This document shows, piece after piece, positions 1 through 7,376 of a stretch of 64,000 nt of DNA. The notes under the pieces were generated by a model. That model did not search any database, was not told the origin of the DNA, and saw only the letters and a list, made by a program, of their open reading frames with translations. This DNA is from Methylobacterium nonmethylotrophicum. Its GTDB lineage: Bacteria > Pseudomonadota > Alphaproteobacteria > Rhizobiales > Beijerinckiaceae. The number at the start of each line of letters is the position of its first letter. Position 1 is the stretch's first letter. Location of the stretch: NCBI RefSeq assembly GCF_004745635.1, contig NZ_SRLB01000014.1, positions 1 through 64,000 of the forward strand. Direction: 5' to 3'. A program made the position numbers and the translations under genes.

Positions 1-167
1 TGGACGAACATGTCGAACTCCTCGAACGACCCCGAGTCGAGGAGGAGCTCGATGCGCTCGCGCGCCGTGAGCTTGCCCTTGCGGTGCTGGGCGGCGACGC
101 GGGCTTCGCCGCCTCCGCACCGTGCGTGGTCCCGCCGGTGGTCCAGCAGGGCAAGGATCTCCTTCAT
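1..167 (-). CDS. pccB: Propionyl-CoA carboxylase beta subunit, N-terminal part (cut by window edge)
   Basis: The first 55 codons of a leftward gene are visible, starting at an ATG at 167 with a GAGG about 8 bases upstream. The peptide opens MKEILALLDHRR, then GGGEARVAAQHRKGKLTARE, then RIELLLDSGSFEEFDMFV. The 'GKLTARERIELLLD.GSFEEFDMFV' pattern is the standard N-terminus of the biotin-dependent carboxyltransferase beta chain of propionyl-CoA carboxylase. That enzyme carboxylates propionyl-CoA to methylmalonyl-CoA using bicarbonate-derived carboxybiotin. In methylotrophic alphaproteobacteria it serves the ethylmalonyl-CoA and propionate routes. The rest lies outside the window, so subunit identity rests on the N-terminus alone. 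The Cys before the GGG run, where Leu is common, is a small oddity. Confidence 0.85.
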   Translation of the reverse strand, partial: MKEILALLDHRRDHARCGGGEARVAAQHRKGKLTARERIELLLDSGSFEEFDMFV

Positions 168-258
168 GGGGCGGACCTCATTGGGGGGAAGAGGAGGGAT
201 CGACGGGAAGCTTCAGCGGGACAGACCGGGCGGGTCTCACCGCGCAGGACGGGATCGC

Positions 259-588
259 TCAGCCGGGCGGTGCTGCGACCGGCAGTTGCAGGAGACGCGG
301 GCGGTGGAGCAGGAGGGCGCACATCAGGGCCTGCCTGCCGTCGCGCCCGCCGGCATCGCGGGCGCAGCGCGCGGAGACACGCATCGCGGCGGCGATCTCG
401 GCGAAATCGATCCGGTACAGCGCGTGGAGCGCGTACGACTCTGCCGTCGGGTCGGCCAGGTAGGCATCGACCGCCGCGTCGATATCGCCGTCCAGGAGGT
501 CGCCCTGCAGAAGCAGGTCCAGGATGCTCGGCGCCCTGCGCACCGCTGCCGACATTGGAACAGGGCCGGGATCGAGCGTCGTGAGCAT
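259..588 (-). CDS. Hypothetical protein, 109 aa, upstream of pccB
   Basis: A small ORF read in the same direction as pccB, ending about 90 bases before it. The chosen ATG at 588 gives a protein beginning MLTTLDPGPVPMSAAVRR. An acidic, helix-prone central stretch follows (LLLQGDLLDGDIDAAVDAYL), then a Cys- and Arg-containing C-terminal half. I recognise no domain. The amphipathic acidic middle and the ordinary codon use suggest a real protein, but an earlier in-frame start (708) is possible and I cannot name a function. It might be cotranscribed with pccB. Confidence 0.45.
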   Translation of the reverse strand: MLTTLDPGPVPMSAAVRRAPSILDLLLQGDLLDGDIDAAVDAYLADPTAESYALHALYRIDFAEIAAAMRVSARCARDAGGRDGRQALMCALLLHRPRLLQLPVAAPPG

Positions 589-939
589 GGCTGTCTGACC
601 CCAATCCGATCGCATGGTTGCTCGGCCGATTTCAGGACACGGAGAGACCCGCCTCGTCGGATCTGGACACGGGGACGGGCGCGCAGCCTGCCGCGGCGCC
701 GCGATCAAATCGCCGCTGCCAAGGTCGGCGCAGGTTGCCGTGAAAGGAGAGGCCGCTTAGGACGCCGAGTGTCGGCCCGCAAAGAGCGGCGACGATCTCT
801 GCGCAGCGAACGGATGCTGCGTCATATCCCGGCTATGCATGGCGCGACTTCCGCCTACCCGAGATCACGCTAGAGAACGCGCGGCTCGCAGGCAAATTCA
901 AAGATTGCGAGACATCGTTCGCTCCCGTAGATATGCGGC
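589..939. other. Intergenic region between divergent genes
   Basis: About 350 bases separate the leftward small gene from the rightward LysR gene. I see no convincing coding frame or RNA gene here. It must hold the two divergent promoters. The last 50 bases before the LysR start are relatively AT-rich (around 890-930), but no clear -35/-10 pair stands out. Confidence 0.4.
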
Positions 940-1845
940 ATGGCGGCCTTGAACTACCATCACCTGCGCCTGTTCCACCGCATCGCGCACGAGGGCAGCC
1001 TCACCCGGGCCGCGGACGTCCTCAACCTGTCGCAATCCGCCCTCTCGGTGCAGTTGCAGAAGCTGGAGCAGCAGCTCGGCCACGACCTGTTCGAACGGCG
1101 CGGCAAGAAGCTCACCCTCACCGAGGCGGGCCGGATCGCGCTGGACTACGCCGACACCGTCTTCGAGACCGGCGACGAGCTGATCAAGGTCCTGCAGGGG
1201 CGCCCTCGCGCCGCCCAGCACGTGCTGCGCGTCGGAGCCCTGACGACCCTCTCCCGCAACTTCCAGCTCGAATTCCTGCGCCCGGTGATCGGACGCCCGG
1301 ACGTCGAGCTGGTGGTGCGCTCGGGCACGATGCGCGAACTCTTGTCTCACCTCGAGATGCATGGCCTCGACGTGGTCCTCGCCACCACCGCCGTCCGCCG
1401 GGATGCGGGAACGGACCTGCACTGCCACCTCATCGCCGAGCAGCCCGTCAGCCTCGTCGGACGACCCGCGCCGGACCGGGAGCCGATCCGCTTTCCGGAT
1501 GCCCTCCGGACCGTGCCGGTGACGTTGCCCAGCCTCGACAGCGAGATCCGCGTCGCCCTCGACCGCGTGCTGTCGCTGGCGGGCATCCACCCGGTCATCC
1601 AGGCCGAGGTCGACGACATGGCCATGCTCCGCCTGCTGGCGCGGGAGGGCGAGGGCGTCGCGGTGGTGCCCCCGATCGTCGTGCAGGACGAGTTGCAAGC
1701 CGGCGTGCTGGTCGAGCATTGCCGCATCCCGGATGTCACCGAGCGCTTCTACGCCATCGTCCAGACCCGACGTTTCCCGAATCCGGTGCTGCAGGACCTG
1801 ATCGCGGCGAGCGTGCCGGCGCGGACAGCCCCGGCCGCCGGGTGA
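940..1845 (+). CDS. LysR-family transcriptional regulator, NhaR-like
   Basis: A 301-residue protein of normal LysR length. Residues 5-64 are a winged helix-turn-helix (LNYHHLRLFHRIAHEGSLTR, then AADVLNLSQSALSVQLQKLE). The 'LNYHHL..F..IA.EGS' opening is typical of the NhaR branch. Residues about 90-290 are the effector-binding domain. The gene converges on dabA with about 50 bases between the stop codons, so it sits beside the dabBA operon without sharing its promoter. LysR proteins often sit next to inorganic-carbon uptake operons, so control of dabBA in response to carbon or ion status is plausible but inferred. Confidence 0.85.
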   Translation: MAALNYHHLRLFHRIAHEGSLTRAADVLNLSQSALSVQLQKLEQQLGHDLFERRGKKLTLTEAGRIALDYADTVFETGDELIKVLQGRPRAAQHVLRVGALTTLSRNFQLEFLRPVIGRPDVELVVRSGTMRELLSHLEMHGLDVVLATTAVRRDAGTDLHCHLIAEQPVSLVGRPAPDREPIRFPDALRTVPVTLPSLDSEIRVALDRVLSLAGIHPVIQAEVDDMAMLRLLAREGEGVAVVPPIVVQDELQAGVLVEHCRIPDVTERFYAIVQTRRFPNPVLQDLIAASVPARTAPAAG

Positions 1846-1878
1846 GGCGAGCCCTGCCCGCCCGGGTTCCGGCTCGCC
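1846..1878. terminator. Bidirectional hairpin between lysR and dabA
   Basis: An 8-bp perfect inverted repeat, GGCGAGCC and GGCTCGCC, begins immediately after the LysR stop codon and has a 17-base GC-rich loop. It lies between two convergent stop codons, where a shared terminator is expected. There is no T-tract, as is common in high-GC genomes. Confidence 0.45.
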
Positions 1879-1897
1879 GATGCCGCCGCGACGGCTC

Positions 1898-4321
1898 TCA
1901 CACGGCCGCCCGCAGCGGCACCTCGGGTGCGACGCCGCCCGGTCGTGCGGTGCCGGTCCACCGCAGGTCACCGGCGTAGCGCCACGCGATCCGGCCGTCC
2001 TGGTCGAGCGCGAACAGGTGCAGCCAGCGATGGTCGAACAGCGCCCGCACCTCCGCGTGGCACCTCAGCACGTCCGTGATCGCCTCCCGCGGCGCCTCGA
2101 TGCAGACCGACAGCCGCAGCGGCTCATGGGCATAGGCCTCGCCGTCGTGGACCGACTGGCGGGGCAGGCCGGCCCGCAGCGGGCCGCCATTGCCCTCCAG
2201 CACCCCGATGCCGCCCGTGACGTTGTGCAGGAGCTTGTTGCCGCTGCCGAACAGGTCTGGCGCGACGGTCGAGCCGTAATATTGCAGGCTGATCCAGCTC
2301 GCCACGACCACCGGCGCGGTGAGGATCAGCTCCAGCACGCCGAAGCCCTGGTCCTGCCGCCAGTCGTATTCGTGCAGGAAGGCGCGCCCGGCGAGGGGCT
2401 TTCCCGCCGTGCGGCGGCGCGGCGCGGCGATGAAGGCGCTGCAGCCGGCCAGCCCCCATTCGGGGCGGGTCTCGGCCCAGTCGCGGCTGCGGCGGGGGAC
2501 GCGGCTGCCATCGGCCGCACCCGGCAGGCGCAGCGCGCGCTCGCCGCGGGCGATGGTGCCGGCGGCCGCGAGCCAGCCCCGGATCCGCTCCAGATCCTGC
2601 GGGCGCAGCATCCCCGGGAGATCGTCGGCATAGAGCCTGACCTCGTCCGTCGTCGTGTCGTGGAGGGCGGCGAGGAACACGGTGTCGGGCGGCACGGCGA
2701 TGCCCTGCGCCGCGAGGCCCGTCCGCACCTGCGGGTCATTGAGGAGCTGCGCCAGCAGGCGCGCGTTCACCTCGCCCGAGTATCCGCCGCAGGCGCCGCA
2801 ATGCAGGGCGCTGGCGTGAGGGTTGTTGACGGTGGTCGCGCCGTGCCCGGCGAGCAGCACGACGGGGGCGAACCCCGCCGTCAGCGACATCGCGCGCAGG
2901 ATGCCGGCGGCGCTCGCGACCCGTGCGGCGGGATCGAGCGCCGGATCGAGGCGCGGTGCGGGATCGTCGGGCGCCGCCCTGCCGAGGCCGAGCGACGCGC
3001 CGAGGAGCTTGCCGAGGGAGAGGGGCCCCGCCGCCTCCACGAAGGCGAAGGAGGACACGGCCGCCTGCCGGAAGCGGCCCCAGGCCCGGCCCGCGCGGGC
3101 CGCGACCCGGGCGGACCGGTCCGCTTGCGCGACCTCGTGGCTGCCCGCGCAGGTGTGCAGCGCCGGCTTGAGAAGGACCGGCAGGCGCTGCTCCGCGACG
3201 TCGGAGGCGAAACGCCGGTGCGCGAGACCCAAGCCGAAGAAGCCCGCGAAGCCGAGCGTGCGGATGCCGGGATCGAGGGATTCGAGGGCCCGGCGGAAGA
3301 CCTCGGACCTGACGTCGATGCAGAACGCCGCCTGCAGGACCGGGCGGCCGGTCCCTCCTTCCGGCGAGGTTCCGGCGAGCGTCGCGGCGAGCGCGCGCTG
3401 GCCTGCGCGCTCGGCGGCCTCCTGCAGGATGGCGTCGAGGACGAGGTCGGGCGTCGGCGCGGCCGGGGTCGCGTGCGCCGTGGCGACCGCCGCCCAGCGT
3501 CCGGCGACCGCGTCTCCGTAGCGGGCGAGCAGGGCCTCGTCGAAGATCGTCCGGATGGCGAGCATGTCCCGCAGCGTCCCGTCGGACGTCCCGGCGAGCT
3601 CCGCCTGCCAGAGCCGGTAGCGGGCGACCTGAGCCCAGCCGCCGAGGGACAGGAGCGCCTGGTGGAAGTAGCTCTCCAGGGCGTCCGGGCCGAGGCCGAG
3701 CCGCGCGACCGCGCGGGCGAGCGCCGGCAGCGTCCCGTCGGGCACCTCCGCGACGTGCCGGGCGAAGCCGCTCAGGCCGGCGATCTCCGGCGTGAGGTCG
3801 TGGACGGCCCAGTCCCGCCAGAGGGCGAACGCGCTCCTGCCGGATGGCGGCGCCCACAGGGCCTGCCCCTCGTCGAAGTGACCGGCCGCCCAGGCGGTGA
3901 TCCGGTCGGCGATCAGGCCCGGCCAGTCGATCCCGGACAGGTCGGCGCAGAGCGAGGCGAGGGTCGGCAGGACCGGGGCGGGGCGGGCCTCCGCCTGCAT
4001 CGCCGCCTTCAGCACGTCGAGGCCGGCCGGGCGCAAGGCCGCAGGGGCCTGCGCCAGGGCCTCCAGGAGGTCCTCGTCGGCGATGAGCCCGGAGGCGACC
4101 CTGTCGCGGTACCAGCGGCGGGGCATCGTCACCGCCGCGCCGCCCGCCCGGGCGAGGCGCGCCCCGGCGACCCAGAGCGGCTCGCCGGCATGCCCGAGGA
4201 AGGGATTGACGGCGACGCTCGAGGCGAGCGGCCACAGGGGCGGGATCAGGCGGCCCGCCGCGTCGGCCGCGGCCCTGACGGTGTCGTGCGGGGCCGGGAG
4301 GGAGTGGACGATCTCGATCAT
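1898..4321 (-). CDS. dabA: Inorganic carbon transporter subunit DabA (DUF2309)
   Basis: An 807-residue protein starting MIEIVHSLPAPHDTVRAAAD. It is the carbonic-anhydrase-like cytoplasmic subunit of the DAB bicarbonate/CO2-concentrating system, which converts CO2 to bicarbonate using energy coupled by DabB. The known zinc and active-site residues have clear counterparts: Cys334 and Asp336 in AAFCIDVRSE, His493 in LLAGHGATTVNN, and Cys508 in ALHCGACGG. The Cys-X-Asp and the 15-residue His-to-Cys spacing match those reported for Halothiobacillus DabA. A GGAG lies 9 bases before the ATG. Its start is 19 bases downstream of the dabB stop, so the two genes form an operon. The length and motifs suggest an intact, active subunit. 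Confidence 0.92.
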   Translation of the reverse strand: MIEIVHSLPAPHDTVRAAADAAGRLIPPLWPLASSVAVNPFLGHAGEPLWVAGARLARAGGAAVTMPRRWYRDRVASGLIADEDLLEALAQAPAALRPAGLDVLKAAMQAEARPAPVLPTLASLCADLSGIDWPGLIADRITAWAAGHFDEGQALWAPPSGRSAFALWRDWAVHDLTPEIAGLSGFARHVAEVPDGTLPALARAVARLGLGPDALESYFHQALLSLGGWAQVARYRLWQAELAGTSDGTLRDMLAIRTIFDEALLARYGDAVAGRWAAVATAHATPAAPTPDLVLDAILQEAAERAGQRALAATLAGTSPEGGTGRPVLQAAFCIDVRSEVFRRALESLDPGIRTLGFAGFFGLGLAHRRFASDVAEQRLPVLLKPALHTCAGSHEVAQADRSARVAARAGRAWGRFRQAAVSSFAFVEAAGPLSLGKLLGASLGLGRAAPDDPAPRLDPALDPAARVASAAGILRAMSLTAGFAPVVLLAGHGATTVNNPHASALHCGACGGYSGEVNARLLAQLLNDPQVRTGLAAQGIAVPPDTVFLAALHDTTTDEVRLYADDLPGMLRPQDLERIRGWLAAAGTIARGERALRLPGAADGSRVPRRSRDWAETRPEWGLAGCSAFIAAPRRRTAGKPLAGRAFLHEYDWRQDQGFGVLELILTAPVVVASWISLQYYGSTVAPDLFGSGNKLLHNVTGGIGVLEGNGGPLRAGLPRQSVHDGEAYAHEPLRLSVCIEAPREAITDVLRCHAEVRALFDHRWLHLFALDQDGRIAWRYAGDLRWTGTARPGGVAPEVPLRAAV

Positions 4322-4340
4322 CGTGGCATCTCCGAGAGGG

Positions 4341-5900
4341 TCAGGCGGCGTGGCGGGCCGACCAGCCGCCGATCAGCCGGTCGAGGGCGGCGTTGGCGTA
4401 GAGCCCGTTGGCGAGGTGCACCCGCAGGCCGGCGGCGGCGGGGTGGTGGGCCCAGAGCGGGAACATCGCCTGCAGGACCGCGACGAGGCCGAAGCTGAGG
4501 AGGGCGAGCACGATCAGCGCCCATTCGAGCGGCCCCGGGGCGGGCGCCGGCGGCAGCACGCCCGCGGTGAGGCGGATCGCGAGCAGTTGCAGGGCGAAGT
4601 AGCCGACCGAGGCGGCGACCGCGTAGGCGGCGGTGCGCCAGGTCAGCGCCCGGGGCGCGGCATCGGCGAAGCCCTGCGCGAGCATGTAGGCGACGCCGAG
4701 GATCAGGATGGCGCCGAGCGCGAGGGCCTGGGGCGACTTGTGCGCGAGCCCGAAGCCGAGGCCGACGACGACGAAGATCAGGAGGGCCGCCACGACGGCG
4801 CGTGCGACGGCGCCCAGGCCCGGGACGGCCACCGGCCCCGGCCGGCGGATCGCCGCGACCGCCTCGACGGCGCCGCCCGCCGCCAGGAAGGCATGGGCCT
4901 TGTAGAGCGAGTGCGCCACGATGTGCAGCAGCGCGAGCGGGAACAGGGCGAGCCCGCACTCGAGGGTCATGAAGCCCATCTGGGCGACGGTCGACCACGC
5001 CAGCGAGGTCTTCACCGATGGCTGGGTCAGCATCACGAGGCCGCCGAGCAGGGCCGTGAAGCCGCCGACCATCACCAGGATCGCGAGCACGCCGGGCGCC
5101 AGGAGAAGCACGTCCGCGAAGCGGATCAGCAGGAACCCGCCCGCATTGACGATGCCGGCGTGGAGCAGCGCCGAGACCGGGGTCGGCGTCTCCATGACCT
5201 CGGTCAGCCACCCATGCGCGGGAAACTGCGCCGATTTGAGCAGGGCGGCGAGCGCGACGAGGCCGGCGGCCGTGACGGCGAGCCCGCCGCCCTCCCCCGC
5301 GCGGGCCGCCGACAGGATCAGGCCGATGTCGCCGGTGCCGTAGGCCGTGGCCAGCAGCAGCACCCCGGCGACCAGGGCCGCGTCGCCGAGACGCGCGGCG
5401 ATGAACTTCTTGCGCGCCGCCCGCCGCGCGCCCGGCCGCTCGGGGTAGAAGAGCAGCAGGCGGTGCAGGAACAGGCTGGTGGCGATCCAGGCCGCGACGA
5501 GCTGGGCGAGGGTGCCGGCCGTGACGAGCAGCAGCACCGCGGCGAGCGTGAGGCAGAGCCAGCCGGTGAAGGCGCCCTGGCGCTCCTCGCCGTCGAGGTA
5601 GCGGGCAGCGTAGCGCACCACGACCCAGCCGATGAACGCGACCAGCAGGAGCATGGTGACGCTCACCGCGTCCAGCCGGACCGAGAGGCCGATCCCGTGG
5701 AGCCCGAGGAGCGGGCCCGTCCCCGGTCCGGTCGCCACGAGCGCGACCAGGGAGACGGCGGCGACGGCGAGACCCGCGAGCGCCGCCGCCTCCGCGAGCG
5801 GGAGGACGTGCCCCGGGCGACGCCCGGGATGCGAGAAGCAGAATGCGGCGCAGGCGAGCAGTGCCGCGGGCGCGAGCAGCGGCAGGTCGTGGATGGGCAC
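4341..5900 (-). CDS. dabB: DabB, proton-conducting NuoL-like membrane subunit
   Basis: A 519-residue, almost wholly hydrophobic protein of the NuoL/MrpA proton-translocating family. The core motif region is present (LKSAQFPAHGWLTEVMETPT, then PVSALLHAGIVNAGGFLL), as is a conserved Lys/His helix (LLHIVAHSLYKAHAFLAAGG). In DAB systems this subunit lets cations down their gradient to power DabA. The start is a GTG at 5900 with a strong GAGGAG 7 bases upstream. It is the first gene of the leftward dabBA operon. A stand-alone NuoL-like protein directly before a DUF2309 protein is diagnostic for DAB. About 12-14 membrane helices are likely. Confidence 0.92.
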   Translation of the reverse strand: MPIHDLPLLAPAALLACAAFCFSHPGRRPGHVLPLAEAAALAGLAVAAVSLVALVATGPGTGPLLGLHGIGLSVRLDAVSVTMLLLVAFIGWVVVRYAARYLDGEERQGAFTGWLCLTLAAVLLLVTAGTLAQLVAAWIATSLFLHRLLLFYPERPGARRAARKKFIAARLGDAALVAGVLLLATAYGTGDIGLILSAARAGEGGGLAVTAAGLVALAALLKSAQFPAHGWLTEVMETPTPVSALLHAGIVNAGGFLLIRFADVLLLAPGVLAILVMVGGFTALLGGLVMLTQPSVKTSLAWSTVAQMGFMTLECGLALFPLALLHIVAHSLYKAHAFLAAGGAVEAVAAIRRPGPVAVPGLGAVARAVVAALLIFVVVGLGFGLAHKSPQALALGAILILGVAYMLAQGFADAAPRALTWRTAAYAVAASVGYFALQLLAIRLTAGVLPPAPAPGPLEWALIVLALLSFGLVAVLQAMFPLWAHHPAAAGLRVHLANGLYANAALDRLIGGWSARHAA

Positions 5901-6501
5901 GAGGATCTCCTCGGGATCTTGCGGATGGCGCGAGATCTCGTACCGGCCTGCGGAACTTAGGTAAAATTGATTGTTTGTGACTTATCGTTCTGTTTCGTAA
6001 ATGTTTACGCCCGGACGGGATCGGGCCGGGTCAGGCGTCCGCGGCTCCCGGGCGAGGAACACCGACGGGACTGTGGATCCGGCCTCGTCCATGGCGGAGT
6101 GGACGGGACCGGTGCGCGACCCGGTCCCTCGCCGGGCACGCGCTCCTCATGCCGGCCGCGGGCGGCATGATCGAACACCCTCGACACGGCGCTGTTCCGC
6201 GCGGTCGCGACGGCGCCAGGGCGCCCGACCGCCCCCGTGCCGGCGAGGGAGCCTGGCATCACGGTTCCGGCGCAGGGGGCCGGGAGCGAGGCGGAAGCGG
6301 CGGTGGGGCCGCAATTCAGAGATCATCAACCCTTTCCTCGTGCGGCCGGTGCCGGCACCCGGACCCCACGCGAGCCTATTCAGGAATTCTTAGCACGCCG
6401 CGACCAAGGTACTCCTATGGCGTATTCGTCAGCCCGGCACGGCACCCCTGATGAGATCCCGCCTTCGCGTATCATCGCCGAATCGGCAAGGCACGGACAC
6501 G
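5901..6501. other. Intergenic region with dabB promoter area
   Basis: About 600 bases between the leftward dabB and the rightward BLUF gene. The part nearest dabB (5955-6010) is strikingly AT-rich for this genome and contains an inverted repeat annotated separately. The remainder is GC-rich. Frames open through it look like high-GC noise, with no domain or believable start. It presumably carries both divergent promoters. Confidence 0.5.
5996..6009. promoter_or_regulatory. Candidate operator upstream of dabB
   Basis: The sequence CGTAAATGTTTACG is a perfect inverted repeat (CGTAAA, 2-base spacer, TTTACG). It lies about 96 bases before the dabB start, in the only AT-rich patch of the region. 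Its symmetry fits a dimeric regulator. The neighbouring NhaR-like LysR protein is the obvious candidate, but binding is inferred. Confidence 0.4.
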
Positions 6502-6954
6502 ATGCTTCACCAACTCGTCTACTACAGCCGCAACACAGTACCGGGCGGCGACCGCGCCATGCTGATCAACATGCGCGAGATCCTTTCCGTGTCTCAGCGC
6601 AACAACAGCCGCGACGGGATCACCGGCTTCCTGATTTTCGACAAGACGTGGTTCGTGCAGATCCTGGAGGGCGAGCGCGGCCAGGTGACGAGGACCTATG
6701 ATCGGATCGCGCGGGACACCCGCCACGCGGCGGCAACGATTCTGAACGTGCGAGATGTTCCGGGCCGGCTGTTCCCGAACTGGACGATGGGCGGGGCGAT
6801 GCGCACGCCCGAGGTGCAGGAGGTCTACCTTCAGCACGGGTTCGGGGGTCCGCTGGACCCCATGCGCCTGACGTCGGAGCAGGTCGTCACCCTGGCGCTG
6901 GACCTGCAGGCCTACGAGGTCAGCCGGCGGCAGGGACAGAAACTCGCCAGTTGA
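6502..6954 (+). CDS. Stand-alone BLUF-domain blue-light sensor
   Basis: A 150-residue protein made almost entirely of one BLUF (FAD-binding blue-light) domain followed by a short helical tail. The photochemical residues can be matched: Tyr7 (LVYYSR), Asn35 (SQRNNSRDGITG), Gln53 (WFVQILEGE), Trp94 and Met96 (NWTMGG). Spacing from Asn35 to Gln53 equals that of the well-studied short BLUF proteins; there are about four extra residues between Tyr7 and Asn35. The ATG at 6502 is preferred because it places LHQLVYYSR right at the N-terminus, as in the family; the ORF extends upstream to 6451 without homology. There is no fused output domain, so it must signal through a partner protein. A light role fits a surface-dwelling, pigmented bacterium. 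Confidence 0.92.
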   Translation: MLHQLVYYSRNTVPGGDRAMLINMREILSVSQRNNSRDGITGFLIFDKTWFVQILEGERGQVTRTYDRIARDTRHAAATILNVRDVPGRLFPNWTMGGAMRTPEVQEVYLQHGFGGPLDPMRLTSEQVVTLALDLQAYEVSRRQGQKLAS

Positions 6955-7127
6955 TCGGGCGCGGGCGGGACCTGTCGCCGCAGCGCCGGCACGCGACAGC
7001 GGAGAGGCCGCCACCGATCCGACATGACGCCTGATCCGCCCGATCGCCGGGCGGGCCTTCTCGGGTTGCGCGCGCCGGCTTCTGCACGGGGCAGGGGCGG
7101 AGGACGACCATCGCCCCCGTCGTGCGC

Positions 7128-7169
7128 CCCGTGTCGTGGCGCCCGTGTCCTGGAGCCCGTGTCCTGGCG
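7128..7169. repeat. Three tandem copies of a 14-base unit
   Basis: Three adjacent near-identical units, CCCGTGTCGTGGCG, CCCGTGTCCTGGAG and CCCGTGTCCTGGCG, differing at one or two positions, lie between the BLUF and MFS genes. No protein is encoded. It looks like a small minisatellite. Confidence 0.75.
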
Positions 7170-7310
7170 CCCGCGATCGGCATCCCGGGATCCCTGCAGC
7201 GCCTCGCCCTCGAGGAGGCGCTGCGATCCGGCCCGAAGACGGGCGATCTCGCCGCCTGTGGGTCCGGTCCGGCTTCGGACTCCCCTCATCGCCCATGTCC
7301 CTGCTAAGGG

Positions 7311-7325
7311 CTCTCTGCTAGAGAG
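7311..7325. promoter_or_regulatory. Inverted repeat upstream of MFS gene
   Basis: CTCTCTGCTAGAGAG is a perfect 6-3-6 inverted repeat about 50 bases before the GTG start of the MFS transporter. It could be an operator or a leader hairpin. No regulator gene lies beside it. Confidence 0.3.
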
Positions 7326-7376
7326 CGTCGCGTGCTGCAGCTCTGACAAGCATAACCCAAGGGCAGGAAACTTACC

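Larger units (their letters stand above)
6955..7376. other. Intergenic region before MFS gene
   Basis: About 420 bases without a convincing gene. It contains a 14-base tandem repeat (7128-7169) and a short inverted repeat (7311-7325), both listed separately. Several frames stay open because of GC content, but their predicted peptides are Arg/Pro-rich noise. Confidence 0.4.

Noticed and set aside
1880..4498. An 872-codon open frame on the plus strand
   Set aside because: Antisense shadow of dabA, which has clear zinc-site motifs.
6001..6393. Possible gene between dabB and the BLUF gene
   Set aside because: Arg/Pro/Gly-rich translation without motif or good ribosome site; typical of open frames in non-coding GC-rich DNA.
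7128..7169. Possible CRISPR-like repeat
   Set aside because: The 14-base units are directly adjacent with no spacers, so this is a tandem repeat and not a CRISPR array.
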